DNA of 64,000 bases from Betaproteobacteria bacterium. Its GTDB lineage: Bacteria > Pseudomonadota > Gammaproteobacteria > Burkholderiales > JAHFQX01. Location of the stretch: positions 1-64,000 of the forward strand of contig JAHFQX010000006.1 of the NCBI GenBank assembly GCA_023259135.1. The letters are read 5' to 3'. The notes under the pieces are model-generated. The model was not told the origin of the DNA. It was given only the letters and a program-made list of their open reading frames with translations, and did not search any database. Below are positions 7,232 to 15,197 of this stretch, piece by piece. The translations under genes were made by a program, and so were the position numbers. Position 1 is the first letter of the stretch, and every line of letters begins with the position of its first letter.

Positions 7232-9415
7232 CTAGAACTCGATGGGGTCCACATCCAGCCCCCAGCGTACTCCCGGCGCCTTGATGTCCGCCAGCTTCGC
7301 CTGCCAGGCGGACAGAAAGCGCTGCAAGGCTTTGCGGGAAGTCGATTGAATCAGCAGTTGCCCCCGCTCCTTGCCGGCCAGCCGCGGCATGGCGGCGGGG
7401 ACCGGATCGTAGAGGGTCACCTCAGGCGGCGGCGGGGTGGATTGGGCCGCCAGCCGCAAAAAAGCCAAGACCGGGTCCGGAGTCCGGGCCTCGGCGCGCA
7501 GCAGCGCCTCGTGGGCATAGGGGGGAAACCCCGCTTGACGGCGTTCCGCCAGCAGCCGCTGGGCGAAGCCGGAATAATCCTGGGCGCGCAGCGCGGCGAA
7601 TAACGGGTGATCCGGAAATTCGGTTTGAATCAGCACCTCCCCGGGAATTCGGTCCCGTCCGGCGCGGCCGGAGACCTGCATCAACTGGGCGAACAAGCGC
7701 TCGCCGCTCCGATAGTCGGGGCTGAACAGCGAGGCATCGGCATTCAGCACGCAGACCAGATTCAGATGGGGAAAGTCGTGGCCCTTGGCCAGCATCTGGG
7801 TCCCCACCAGCACGTCCACCGCTCGGGTCGCCATGGCCTCCCGCAATTCGGCCCAGGCGTTCTTGCGCCGGGTACTGTCCCGGTCGATGCGCAAGACGCG
7901 GGCTCCCGGCAGATGGCGTTGCAGGGTTTGCTCGACGCGCTGGGTACCGTGGCCCACGGGAGCCAGATCCTGGTTGCCGCACTCGGGACAGGCGGCGGGA
8001 ATCTTTTCCCGGTGGCCGCAGTGATGGCAGCGCAGCGCGCCTTCGTTCCAATGCAGCACTAGCCGGGCGGTACAGCGGCGGCAGCCGGCGCACCAGCGGC
8101 AGTGGCGGCACAACAGCGCGGGGGCGTAGCCGCGGCGGTTGAGGAACACCAGGCTCTGGCCCCGGGCGGCGACGTTCTCCCGCAGCGCCGCCAAGCTCGG
8201 CTCGGCGAAGCCGTCGACCAACGGCTGCTTGCCGGTATCCACCAGCCGGATCCGCGGCGCTTCCGCCTTGGCTCGCCGGGTCAGGCGCAACAGCCCGTAG
8301 CGGCCTGCCAGCGCCCGGCCGGTGCTTTCCAGCGAGGGGGTGGCCGACCCCAGCACCACCGGGACGTTCCTCTGCCGCCCGCGGTAGACCGCCAAATCCC
8401 GGGCCGAGTAGCGCAAGCCCTCCTGCTGCTTGAAGGAGGTATCGTGCTCTTCATCCACCACGACGAGTCCCAGCCGCGGCAGCGGGGTAAACACCGCCAG
8501 CCGGGTGCCCAGCACCACATCGGCTTGTCCTTGGGCGGCCGCCAGCCAGTGGCGCAGCCGCTCGCCTTCGCCGAGCCCGCTGTGCAGCCAAACCAGGGAA
8601 TGCCGCGCGAAGCGAGCCCGAAACGCCGCCGCCAATTGCGGAGTCAGGCCGATCTCCGGAACCAGCACCAGGGCCTGTCGCCCTTGTTGCAAGGTTTCGG
8701 CGATGAGCCGCAGATACACTTCGGTCTTGCCGCTGCCGGTGACGCCCTGCAGCAGCCAGCAGCGGAACCGGTTCCGCTCCCCGTCGATGGCGGCCACGGC
8801 CTGGGATTGCTCGTCGGTCAGGACCGGGGCCGGGATGGGCGCGATGGGCAGGGCGGGCAAGGCGGGAGGCGCAATCTCGATCCGCTCCTCGGCCAGCCCC
8901 AGGGCCACCAATTCCCGCATCGCCCCTAGGGCCCGGGGGGAGAGGGCCTTCAGTTGATCGATGCTTAGGCGCGGGTGGGCGAGCAGCATTTCCAACACCC
9001 GGCGCGGCAAGATTTTTCGCGGCGGCAGGCGGCTTGGCCCATCGGTCCGGGCCAAGGGTGTCGGCAGCCAGCGGCGCTCCACCGGCAGGGTGGCGCCGGC
9101 GCGCCGCAAGCCTTGAGGCAAGCCGCCCAGGACTACTTCTCCCAAGGGGTGGTGGTAATAGCCGGCGCAGAAGCGGAACAATTCCAGCACGTCGCCGGGC
9201 AACCGGGTCTCGTCCCGCACAATGCGGGTCACGGGCTTGAGCCGTGCGGCCGGCAGCGCCGAGGTCTCGGCCAACTCCATCAAAATCCCGGCCCGCTGCC
9301 GAGAACCGAAAGGCACCAGCACCCGGCAGCCGATATCCGCCGCCGAGGCCCCGTCGGCCCGATAGTCGAACAGAGTGGCGAGGGGGACGTCCAGGGCCAC
9401 GCGGGCGAAGGTCAT
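7232..9415 (-). CDS. priA: Primosomal protein N' (PriA helicase)
   Basis: 727 residues. Restarts stalled replication forks by recognising branched DNA and loading the primosome. Visible in order: N-terminal DNA-binding domain (VALDVPLATLFDYRA), Walker A GVTGSGKTEVY near residue 228, the DEEH box VVDEEHDTSFKQQ, and the zinc-binding insert with paired cysteines (CRHCRWCAGCRRC, CHHCGHREK, CPECGNQD, about residues 432-480). The C-terminal helicase lobe contains QMLAKGHDFPHLNLV. Length and motifs are complete. It lies 37 bases after the MetH activation-domain gene on the same strand. Confidence 0.98.
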   Translation of the reverse strand: MTFARVALDVPLATLFDYRADGASAADIGCRVLVPFGSRQRAGILMELAETSALPAARLKPVTRIVRDETRLPGDVLELFRFCAGYYHHPLGEVVLGGLPQGLRRAGATLPVERRWLPTPLARTDGPSRLPPRKILPRRVLEMLLAHPRLSIDQLKALSPRALGAMRELVALGLAEERIEIAPPALPALPIAPIPAPVLTDEQSQAVAAIDGERNRFRCWLLQGVTGSGKTEVYLRLIAETLQQGRQALVLVPEIGLTPQLAAAFRARFARHSLVWLHSGLGEGERLRHWLAAAQGQADVVLGTRLAVFTPLPRLGLVVVDEEHDTSFKQQEGLRYSARDLAVYRGRQRNVPVVLGSATPSLESTGRALAGRYGLLRLTRRAKAEAPRIRLVDTGKQPLVDGFAEPSLAALRENVAARGQSLVFLNRRGYAPALLCRHCRWCAGCRRCTARLVLHWNEGALRCHHCGHREKIPAACPECGNQDLAPVGHGTQRVEQTLQRHLPGARVLRIDRDSTRRKNAWAELREAMATRAVDVLVGTQMLAKGHDFPHLNLVCVLNADASLFSPDYRSGERLFAQLMQVSGRAGRDRIPGEVLIQTEFPDHPLFAALRAQDYSGFAQRLLAERRQAGFPPYAHEALLRAEARTPDPVLAFLRLAAQSTPPPPEVTLYDPVPAAMPRLAGKERGQLLIQSTSRKALQRFLSAWQAKLADIKAPGVRWGLDVDPIEF

Positions 9416-9452
9416 AGGAGGAAGCCCCGTGGAGTCAAGCCCTGCGGCGGGC

Positions 9453-10283
9453 TCAAGCGATAAAGTACTTGGCTTCCGGATGATGGACCACGATGGCGCT
9501 GGTGGAATGCTCGGGCCACAGTTGGTCCTCGTCGCCCAACTGGACGCCGATGCGCTCGGCGTCCAGCAGTTGCAGGATTTTTCCCTGATCCGCCAGATTG
9601 GGGCAGGCGGGGTAGCCGAAGGAATAGCGGCTGCCGCGATAGCGCTGCTTGATGAGATCGGCCAAGTCCCGCGCGTCCTCTCTGCCGAACCCCAACTCCA
9701 CCCGGATACGCTTATGCACGAATTCCGCCAGTCCTTCCGCGCCTTCCGCCGCCAGGCCGTGCCAGTAAAGGTATTCCTGGTACTGGTCTTGGGCGAACAA
9801 TTGCCGGGCGAAATCCGCCGCGTATTGCCCCACGGTCACCAGCATGAAGCCCACCACGTCCATCTCGCCGCTTTCCGCGGGCCGGAAAAAATCGGCGATG
9901 CACAGCCGCCGGGCCGATTTTTGCCGGGGCAGGGTGAAGCGGCAGCGTTCCGCTTGGCCTTGCGGATCGGTATAAATCACCAGATCGTTGCCCTCCCCCC
10001 GGCAGGGAAAATATCCGTAGACGGCCTGGGGTTTCAAAACCTGCCGGGATTCGTTTTCCGCCGCCAGCCGGTTGAGGATGGGATCCAGCTCCCGGCGGGT
10101 GTATTCCCGGTATTGCTCCGGGCCCCGGCCCCGGGGCTTGAAGCCCCACTGGAATTTATACAAGGTGTTGCGGTTGATGTAGGGCAGCACCGCTTTCAAG
10201 GGGATCTGTTCCAGGCATTTAACCCCCCAGAATGGCGGGGTGGGGACGGGGTTGTCGTGACGGACAGCGGAGCGTTCGGCCAT
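9453..10283 (-). CDS. Stand-alone methionine synthase activation (AdoMet-binding) domain
   Basis: 276 residues. Corresponds to the C-terminal reactivation domain of cobalamin-dependent methionine synthase, which binds S-adenosylmethionine and a flavodoxin partner to re-methylate cob(II)alamin. Key match: RYSFGYPACPNLADQGK near residue 222, equivalent to the AdoMet-binding RxxxGYPACP motif of E. coli MetH; also EFVHKRIRVELGF upstream of it. The MetH at 11428-14016 ends right after its B12 domain and lacks this part, so the two proteins should work together. They are on opposite strands with a diguanylate cyclase gene between them, so they are not co-transcribed. Confidence 0.92.
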   Translation of the reverse strand: MAERSAVRHDNPVPTPPFWGVKCLEQIPLKAVLPYINRNTLYKFQWGFKPRGRGPEQYREYTRRELDPILNRLAAENESRQVLKPQAVYGYFPCRGEGNDLVIYTDPQGQAERCRFTLPRQKSARRLCIADFFRPAESGEMDVVGFMLVTVGQYAADFARQLFAQDQYQEYLYWHGLAAEGAEGLAEFVHKRIRVELGFGREDARDLADLIKQRYRGSRYSFGYPACPNLADQGKILQLLDAERIGVQLGDEDQLWPEHSTSAIVVHHPEAKYFIA

Positions 10284-10308
10284 GGGGGTTTTTTAGGGGG
10301 CGGGTAGG

Positions 10309-10337
10309 CTGACGGAAACGGAGAAACCCCGTATATT
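10309..10337 (+). promoter_or_regulatory. Possible sigma-70 promoter for the diguanylate cyclase
   Basis: CTGACG (10309-10314, 4 of 6 to TTGACA) and TATATT (10332-10337, 5 of 6 to TATAAT) are separated by 17 bases, about 65 bases before the TTG start at 10401, in the divergent gap. Confidence 0.4.
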
Positions 10338-10400
10338 AGTCGCAAGTCAGGAGTCGCGGTACCCATTGCGCCGGTACGGGACCCTCCGATCCTTGGTTTT

Positions 10401-11375
10401 TTGAGCCCTGATCCCGGTATTTCCTTGAAACCCGCTCCCAACATCGCCCGCCTGGTTTTGGACCGGCTTGCCGAACTGGGGTTGCCTTCGACTCTCGAGA
10501 ATTACTCCCGTTATTTTCGCGAGATAACCGGCGCCTCCCCCCAGGCTGCACCGCCTAGCGAGACTTCATCCCCGGTGGGCGATTCCGAGGGGCCCTTCAG
10601 CAGCCATGTTTTTGGGCTGTCGGTGGTGGAGGCGGCCCGAAAAATCGTCGATACCGTTTCCCAGACCGCCGACGACCTTGCCAAAAACATCGGCGACCCT
10701 AATCGGGAAATCAAGCCCTCCCCCGAAATTCTGGCTCGGGCCCAGGAACACAAGCAGATCCTGGCATTGTTGGGCAGTGTCATTGCCACCGCCAACGCGA
10801 TGCACCGCACGGTGGAGCAACTGATCCAGGCCCGGCAAGCGCTGGACCAACTCAGGGTCGAGCTCAACGCAAACCAAGCCCTGCTGCATCAAGACCCCCT
10901 GACCGGCATCCTCAACCGCCGCGGCATGGACGATCTGCTGGCCCGGGAGGCGGCCCGCAGCCGGCGGGTTAGCGGGGCGTTGGCGGTAGCCATGATCGAT
11001 CTGGATCATTTCAAGCAGATCAACGATAGCCACGGCCATTCGGCCGGAGACCGGACGCTGATCCACTTTGTGGAAGTGGCGAAATCGATGCTGCGGGAAA
11101 CCGACGTGCTGGTGCGTTACGGCGGCGAGGAGTTCCTGGTGATCCTGCCGGAAACCGACGCTGCCAGCGCGGAGAGGGTGGTCGAGCGCTTCAAGCAGGC
11201 GATAGCCCAAACCCCCTTGATTTTGGAAGGCAAGCAGATTTCCTTTACCTTCAGCGCCGGGATCGCCCAGCTCAGGGGCGGGGAGAACAGCCATGGACTG
11301 GTGCTGCGGGCGGACCAAGCCCTCTATGAGGCGAAGCAAGCCGGCCGAGATTGCATTATAATCGCCGGCCCATAA
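10401..11375 (+). CDS. GGDEF diguanylate cyclase
   Basis: 324 residues. Makes cyclic di-GMP from two GTP. The C-terminal GGDEF domain (about residues 160-322) is intact: DPLTGILNRRGMDDL, DLDHFKQINDSHGHSAGD, and the active-site loop RYGGEEF. No membrane helix or signal peptide is seen, so it should be cytoplasmic. The N-terminus has LGLPSTLENYSRYFREITG, a short region common to some cytoplasmic cyclases. The start is uncertain: TTG 10401 or TTG 10425, no ATG and no clear ribosome site. Residues about 61-72 (GDSEGPFSSHVFG) are encoded by a repeat copy also present in PhoH. Confidence 0.9.
   Translation: MSPDPGISLKPAPNIARLVLDRLAELGLPSTLENYSRYFREITGASPQAAPPSETSSPVGDSEGPFSSHVFGLSVVEAARKIVDTVSQTADDLAKNIGDPNREIKPSPEILARAQEHKQILALLGSVIATANAMHRTVEQLIQARQALDQLRVELNANQALLHQDPLTGILNRRGMDDLLAREAARSRRVSGALAVAMIDLDHFKQINDSHGHSAGDRTLIHFVEVAKSMLRETDVLVRYGGEEFLVILPETDAASAERVVERFKQAIAQTPLILEGKQISFTFSAGIAQLRGGENSHGLVLRADQALYEAKQAGRDCIIIAGP
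10581..10616 (+). repeat. Dispersed repeat (GGCCCTT family), in-frame copy inside the cyclase gene
   Basis: GATTCCGAGGGGCCCTTCAG continuing to TTGGG matches 30 of 36 positions of the copy at 21048-21083 in phoH and is read in the same frame, giving DSEGPFSSHVFG here and DSEWPFSAHVAG there. Confidence 0.7.
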
Positions 11376-11427
11376 CGTCCCCCGGCCCCACCGAGCTTGC
11401 TGGCCGCTGCGGCGCCTGTTACCCATC

Positions 11428-14016
11428 ATGAAGCCGACTTTTCTGGAGCGCCTGCGATCCCGCGTCCTGCTGTGCGACGGCGGCACCGGCACCCTCATTC
11501 AAGCTCGCGACTGGGACGTGGAACAGGATTTCCTCGGCCTGGAAAATTGCTCGGAAATTCTCAACCTGAGCCGCCCCGACTTCGTCGCCGAGATGCATGG
11601 GGCTTACCTGGAGGCCGGCGCCGACTGCATCGAGACCAATACCTTCGGCGCCAACAAGGTGGTATTCGCCGAGTTCGGCTTGGTGGAGCGGACCCGCGAG
11701 ATCAACCGCCGCGCCGCCGAAATCGCCCGGGCCGCCGCCGACGCCGCCGCCACTCCCGAATGGCCCCGCTACGTGCTGGGCTCGGTGGGCCCCGGCACCA
11801 AGCTCGCCAGCCTGGGCCACACTGATTACGATACCCTGGAGGATTCCTATGCCGAGCAGGCCCGAGGCTTGCTGGATGGGGGCATCGACTGTTTTTTGCT
11901 GGAAACTCATCAGGATTTATTGACCGTCAAGGCGGCGGTCAACGGCTGTAAGATTGCCCGCCGCGAGCAGGGTCGGGAAGACGTTCCCATCTTCGTTCAG
12001 GTGACCATCGAAACCACCGGCACCATGCTGGTGGGCAGCGACATCGCCGCCGCCGCGGTGGCCATCGACGCGCTGGACGTGGACGGCATGGGGCTCAATT
12101 GCGCCACCGGCCCGGCGGAAATGGCCGAGCACGTCAAATGGCTGGGCGAGCATTGGCGCAAATTCATTTCGGTGATGCCCAATGCCGGTCTGCCCATGCT
12201 GGTGGATGGCCAGACCGAATATCCGCTGCTCCCCGGCGAATTGGCGGAATGGCAGGAGCGCTTCATCGACGAGGACGGCGTGCATTTGATCGGCGGCTGC
12301 TGCGGCACCACCCCGGAGCACATCCGGCAACTGCGCGGCATGCTGGATCGCCGCGCCGACTCGGTCCCGGCGGCGCGGCGGCCGCGTTGGGAACCGGCGG
12401 TTTCTTCCCTGTACAGCGCCTATTCGCTGCGTCAGGAGAACGCCCTATTCGCCATCGGCGAGCGCTCCAATGCCAACGGCTCGAAGAAATTCCGCGAGGA
12501 ACTCAACGCCGAAAACTGGGATGCCCTGGTGGCCATCGGCCGGGAGCAGGTGAGAGAGGGCTCCCATGCGCTGGATGTCTGCACCGCCTACGTGGGACGC
12601 CCGGAAGTCCAGGACATGGTTCAGGTGGTGTCCCGTTACCGGGGGCAAATCGCCGCCCCCTTGGTGGTGGATTCCACCGAGGTGCCGGTGATCGAGGCGG
12701 CCTTGAAGCTGATCGGCGGCAAGGCGGTGATCAATTCCATCAATTTCGAGGACGGCGAGGAGCGGCCCGCCACCATCCTTAAGTTCGCCAAGAAATACGG
12801 CGCGGCGGTCATCGCGCTGACCATCGACGAGCAGGGCATGGCCAAGGCCGTGGACGACAAGCTACGCGTCGCCCGGCGACTCCATGACTTCGCCGTCGCC
12901 CGGCACGGCCTGCCGCCTTCCGACCTGATGTTCGATCCCCTGACCTTCACCATTTGCACCGGCATGGAAGATGACCGGCTGCACGGCGTGAACACGCTGA
13001 ATGCCATCGAGCGCATTGCCCGGGAACTGCCCGAATGCCAGATCCTGCTGGGGCTCTCCAACATCAGCTTCGGCCTCAATCCGGCGGCCCGCCACGTGCT
13101 CAACTCGGTGTTCCTGTCCCATGCGCAAAAGCGCGGGCTGACCGCCGCCATCATCCACGTCTCCAAGATCATGCCGCTGCACAAGATCGACCCGGAACAG
13201 CGGCAGGCGGCGGAAGACCTCATCTTCAACCAGTGGCGCGACGGCCGGGATCCGCTGCTGCGCTTCATCGATCTGTTCAAGGACGCCGCCGCCGCAACCG
13301 CGCGAAAAGCCAAGCCCGCCGGCATCGAGGAGCGCCTCAGGGCGCGCATCGTGGACGGCGACAAGCAGGGCTTGAGCCAGGATCTGGACGAGGCCCTCAA
13401 GCGCTACCCCCCCCTGGAGATCATCAACACCTTCCTGCTGGATGGCATGAAAGTGGTCGGCGAGTTGTTTGGTTCGGGGGAGATGCAATTGCCCTTCGTG
13501 CTGCAAAGCGCCGAAACCATGAAAGCCGCGGTGGCCTATCTGGAGCCCTTCATGGAACGGGCCGAGGGCCAGCACAAAGGCGTCATGGTGATCGCTACGG
13601 TGAAGGGGGATGTCCACGACATCGGCAAGAATCTGGTGGACATCATCCTCACCAACAACGGCTACAAGGTCATCAATCTGGGCATCAAGCAGCCCCTGGC
13701 CCAGATCCTGGAAGCCGCCCGCGAGCATGGCGCCGATGCGGTGGGCATGTCCGGGCTGCTGGTAAAATCCACGGTGATCATGAAAGAAAGCTTGGCGGAG
13801 ATGGCCAAGGAGCGCATCGCCATCCCGGTGTTGCTGGGCGGCGCGGCGCTGACCCGCCGCTATGTCGAAACCGAATGCCGGGCGGTTTATACCGAACCCG
13901 GCAAAGTGCATTACGCCAAGGATGCGTTTTCGGGGCTGCGGCTAATGGATCGGATCATGGCCGAGCAGCGCGGCGAGCCGGTGGCGGCGGAGAGCGACAC
14001 GGATGGCGGAGAATGA
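11428..14016 (+). CDS. metH: Cobalamin-dependent methionine synthase lacking the activation domain
   Basis: 862 residues, against about 1230 for full-length MetH. Transfers a methyl group from 5-methyltetrahydrofolate to homocysteine through cobalamin. Domains in order: homocysteine S-methyltransferase (1-310) with zinc ligands in GLNCATGP (about 224) and GGCCGTTPEHI (about 291-292); pterin-binding TIM barrel (about 335-610, GERSNANGSKKF); cap domain (about 645-740); and B12-binding Rossmann domain with DVHDIGKN (His about 731, the cobalt ligand). The stop follows the B12 domain. The missing reactivation domain is the separate gene at 9453-10283. No cobalamin riboswitch is evident in the 52 bases upstream. 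Confidence 0.97.
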   Translation: MKPTFLERLRSRVLLCDGGTGTLIQARDWDVEQDFLGLENCSEILNLSRPDFVAEMHGAYLEAGADCIETNTFGANKVVFAEFGLVERTREINRRAAEIARAAADAAATPEWPRYVLGSVGPGTKLASLGHTDYDTLEDSYAEQARGLLDGGIDCFLLETHQDLLTVKAAVNGCKIARREQGREDVPIFVQVTIETTGTMLVGSDIAAAAVAIDALDVDGMGLNCATGPAEMAEHVKWLGEHWRKFISVMPNAGLPMLVDGQTEYPLLPGELAEWQERFIDEDGVHLIGGCCGTTPEHIRQLRGMLDRRADSVPAARRPRWEPAVSSLYSAYSLRQENALFAIGERSNANGSKKFREELNAENWDALVAIGREQVREGSHALDVCTAYVGRPEVQDMVQVVSRYRGQIAAPLVVDSTEVPVIEAALKLIGGKAVINSINFEDGEERPATILKFAKKYGAAVIALTIDEQGMAKAVDDKLRVARRLHDFAVARHGLPPSDLMFDPLTFTICTGMEDDRLHGVNTLNAIERIARELPECQILLGLSNISFGLNPAARHVLNSVFLSHAQKRGLTAAIIHVSKIMPLHKIDPEQRQAAEDLIFNQWRDGRDPLLRFIDLFKDAAAATARKAKPAGIEERLRARIVDGDKQGLSQDLDEALKRYPPLEIINTFLLDGMKVVGELFGSGEMQLPFVLQSAETMKAAVAYLEPFMERAEGQHKGVMVIATVKGDVHDIGKNLVDIILTNNGYKVINLGIKQPLAQILEAAREHGADAVGMSGLLVKSTVIMKESLAEMAKERIAIPVLLGGAALTRRYVETECRAVYTEPGKVHYAKDAFSGLRLMDRIMAEQRGEPVAAESDTDGGE

Positions 14017-14053
14017 AGAATAGCTTCGCCGCGGTGACTTGTTCAGACCTTCC

Positions 14054-15091
14054 TCAGGCTCCCAACGCGGCTCCCAGCGCCTTGCCGATCCAGTAAGTCA
14101 GACCCCCTGCCGCGGCGCCGATGGCCAGCATCCGCAACCCGCCCAGCCAGGCGCTCTTGCCGGTAAATAGGCTGAGGATGGCGCCGACGCCGAACAGAGC
14201 CGCCGCCGAGATCGTCATCGACCCCGCCAAGGCCGCCGCGCCGCCGGCGAACAGCAGCGGCAGCAAGGGCACCAGGGCGCCCGCCGCGAAGGCTCCGAAG
14301 GAGAACAGCGCGGCGCCCCACGGCGACCCCAGGGATTCCGGGTTGAGCCCCAATTCCTCGCGGGCCAGGGTGTCCAAGGCTTGTTCGGGATCGGTGATGA
14401 TGCGCCGGGCCAGCCGCCGGGCCTCGTCCTCGGGTAGGCCCCGGGCGGCATAGATCAAGGCCAGCTCCTCGGCCTCCTCCTCCGGGTATTGCTCCAATTC
14501 CTCCCGCTCCAAGGCGATCTGGCGCTCGTACAGCTCCCGTTGCGAACGCACCGAGACGTACTCTCCGGCCGCCATGGAAAAAGCTCCCGCCAACAGCCCG
14601 GCGATTCCGGAGAGCAGAATGACGCCCGGTTCCGGGCCGGCTCCCGCGACTCCCAGAATCAAGCCGGCATTGGATACCAGTCCATCGTTGACGCCGAACA
14701 CCGCCGCCCGCAGGTTGCCGCCCCCCGCCAAGCCCCGGTGGCGCCGGGTCTCGGCTCCCGGCGAACCCGGCGGCAGGCGCCCGGAGGCATATAAAACCAT
14801 GCCGCGTATTTTCATGGCAGCCAGCACGGTGCGTAGTGGGCCTGCCCCGAATCGGGCGATGAGCCGGGCCACCAAACGCGCCCGCAAGTCCGGCCGGTAA
14901 CCTTGCGGAATTCCGCCCCCGGTTTTTTCCGCTTTCCGGACCCATAGTTCGGCCTGCCGCTCGGCCTCTCGGGCCAGCTCCAAAAACAAAGCCCGCCGGG
15001 GAGTGCCGCGTTCGGCGTCGGCGATGGCCCGGTAAAGATAGGCCGAGCGCTTCTCGGCAAGCCAATTGCCGGCGGTTTCGAGGGAGGGCAC
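14054..15091 (-). CDS. VIT1/CCC1-family metal transporter with N-terminal ferritin-like segment
   Basis: 345 residues. Residues about 1-60 form an acidic helical segment (EKRSAYLYRAIADAERGTPR, LELAREAERQAELW) resembling the ferritin-like extension of bacterial membrane-bound ferritin-like transporters. About 120-345 is the VIT/CCC1 membrane domain: NLRAAVFGVNDGLVSNAGLI, AGAFSMAAGEYVSVRSQREL, and a C-terminal pair of helices. The acidic cytoplasmic loop ERQIALEREELEQYPEEEAE is the expected metal-binding region. Family members export or store Fe(II) or Mn(II). It is convergent with metH and divergent from the GGDEF-EAL gene. Confidence 0.88.
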   Translation of the reverse strand: MPSLETAGNWLAEKRSAYLYRAIADAERGTPRRALFLELAREAERQAELWVRKAEKTGGGIPQGYRPDLRARLVARLIARFGAGPLRTVLAAMKIRGMVLYASGRLPPGSPGAETRRHRGLAGGGNLRAAVFGVNDGLVSNAGLILGVAGAGPEPGVILLSGIAGLLAGAFSMAAGEYVSVRSQRELYERQIALEREELEQYPEEEAEELALIYAARGLPEDEARRLARRIITDPEQALDTLAREELGLNPESLGSPWGAALFSFGAFAAGALVPLLPLLFAGGAAALAGSMTISAAALFGVGAILSLFTGKSAWLGGLRMLAIGAAAGGLTYWIGKALGAALGA

Positions 15092-15118
15092 GGATTGAAG
15101 GCTTGAAGGCGCAAAAAA

Positions 15119-15160
15119 TGTTAATGTTAATGTTAAAGCGAGTTCAAACTAAAATTAACA
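15119..15160. repeat. TTAATG direct repeats plus inverted TGTTAAT/ATTAACA in the divergent gap
   Basis: TGTTAATGTTAATGTTAA (15119-15136) is followed by ATTAACA (15154-15160), an inverted match to TGTTAAT. This AT-rich block is unusual in the high-GC background and sits between two divergent genes, so it is a candidate operator or promoter region. Confidence 0.6.
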
Positions 15161-15197
15161 TAACCGGACCCCCAGTAGGAGGTGATCCGGCAAGGAC

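Noticed and set aside
11376-11427. Cobalamin riboswitch upstream of metH
   Set aside because: The gap is only 52 bases and holds no B12-box-like sequence or multi-stem fold.
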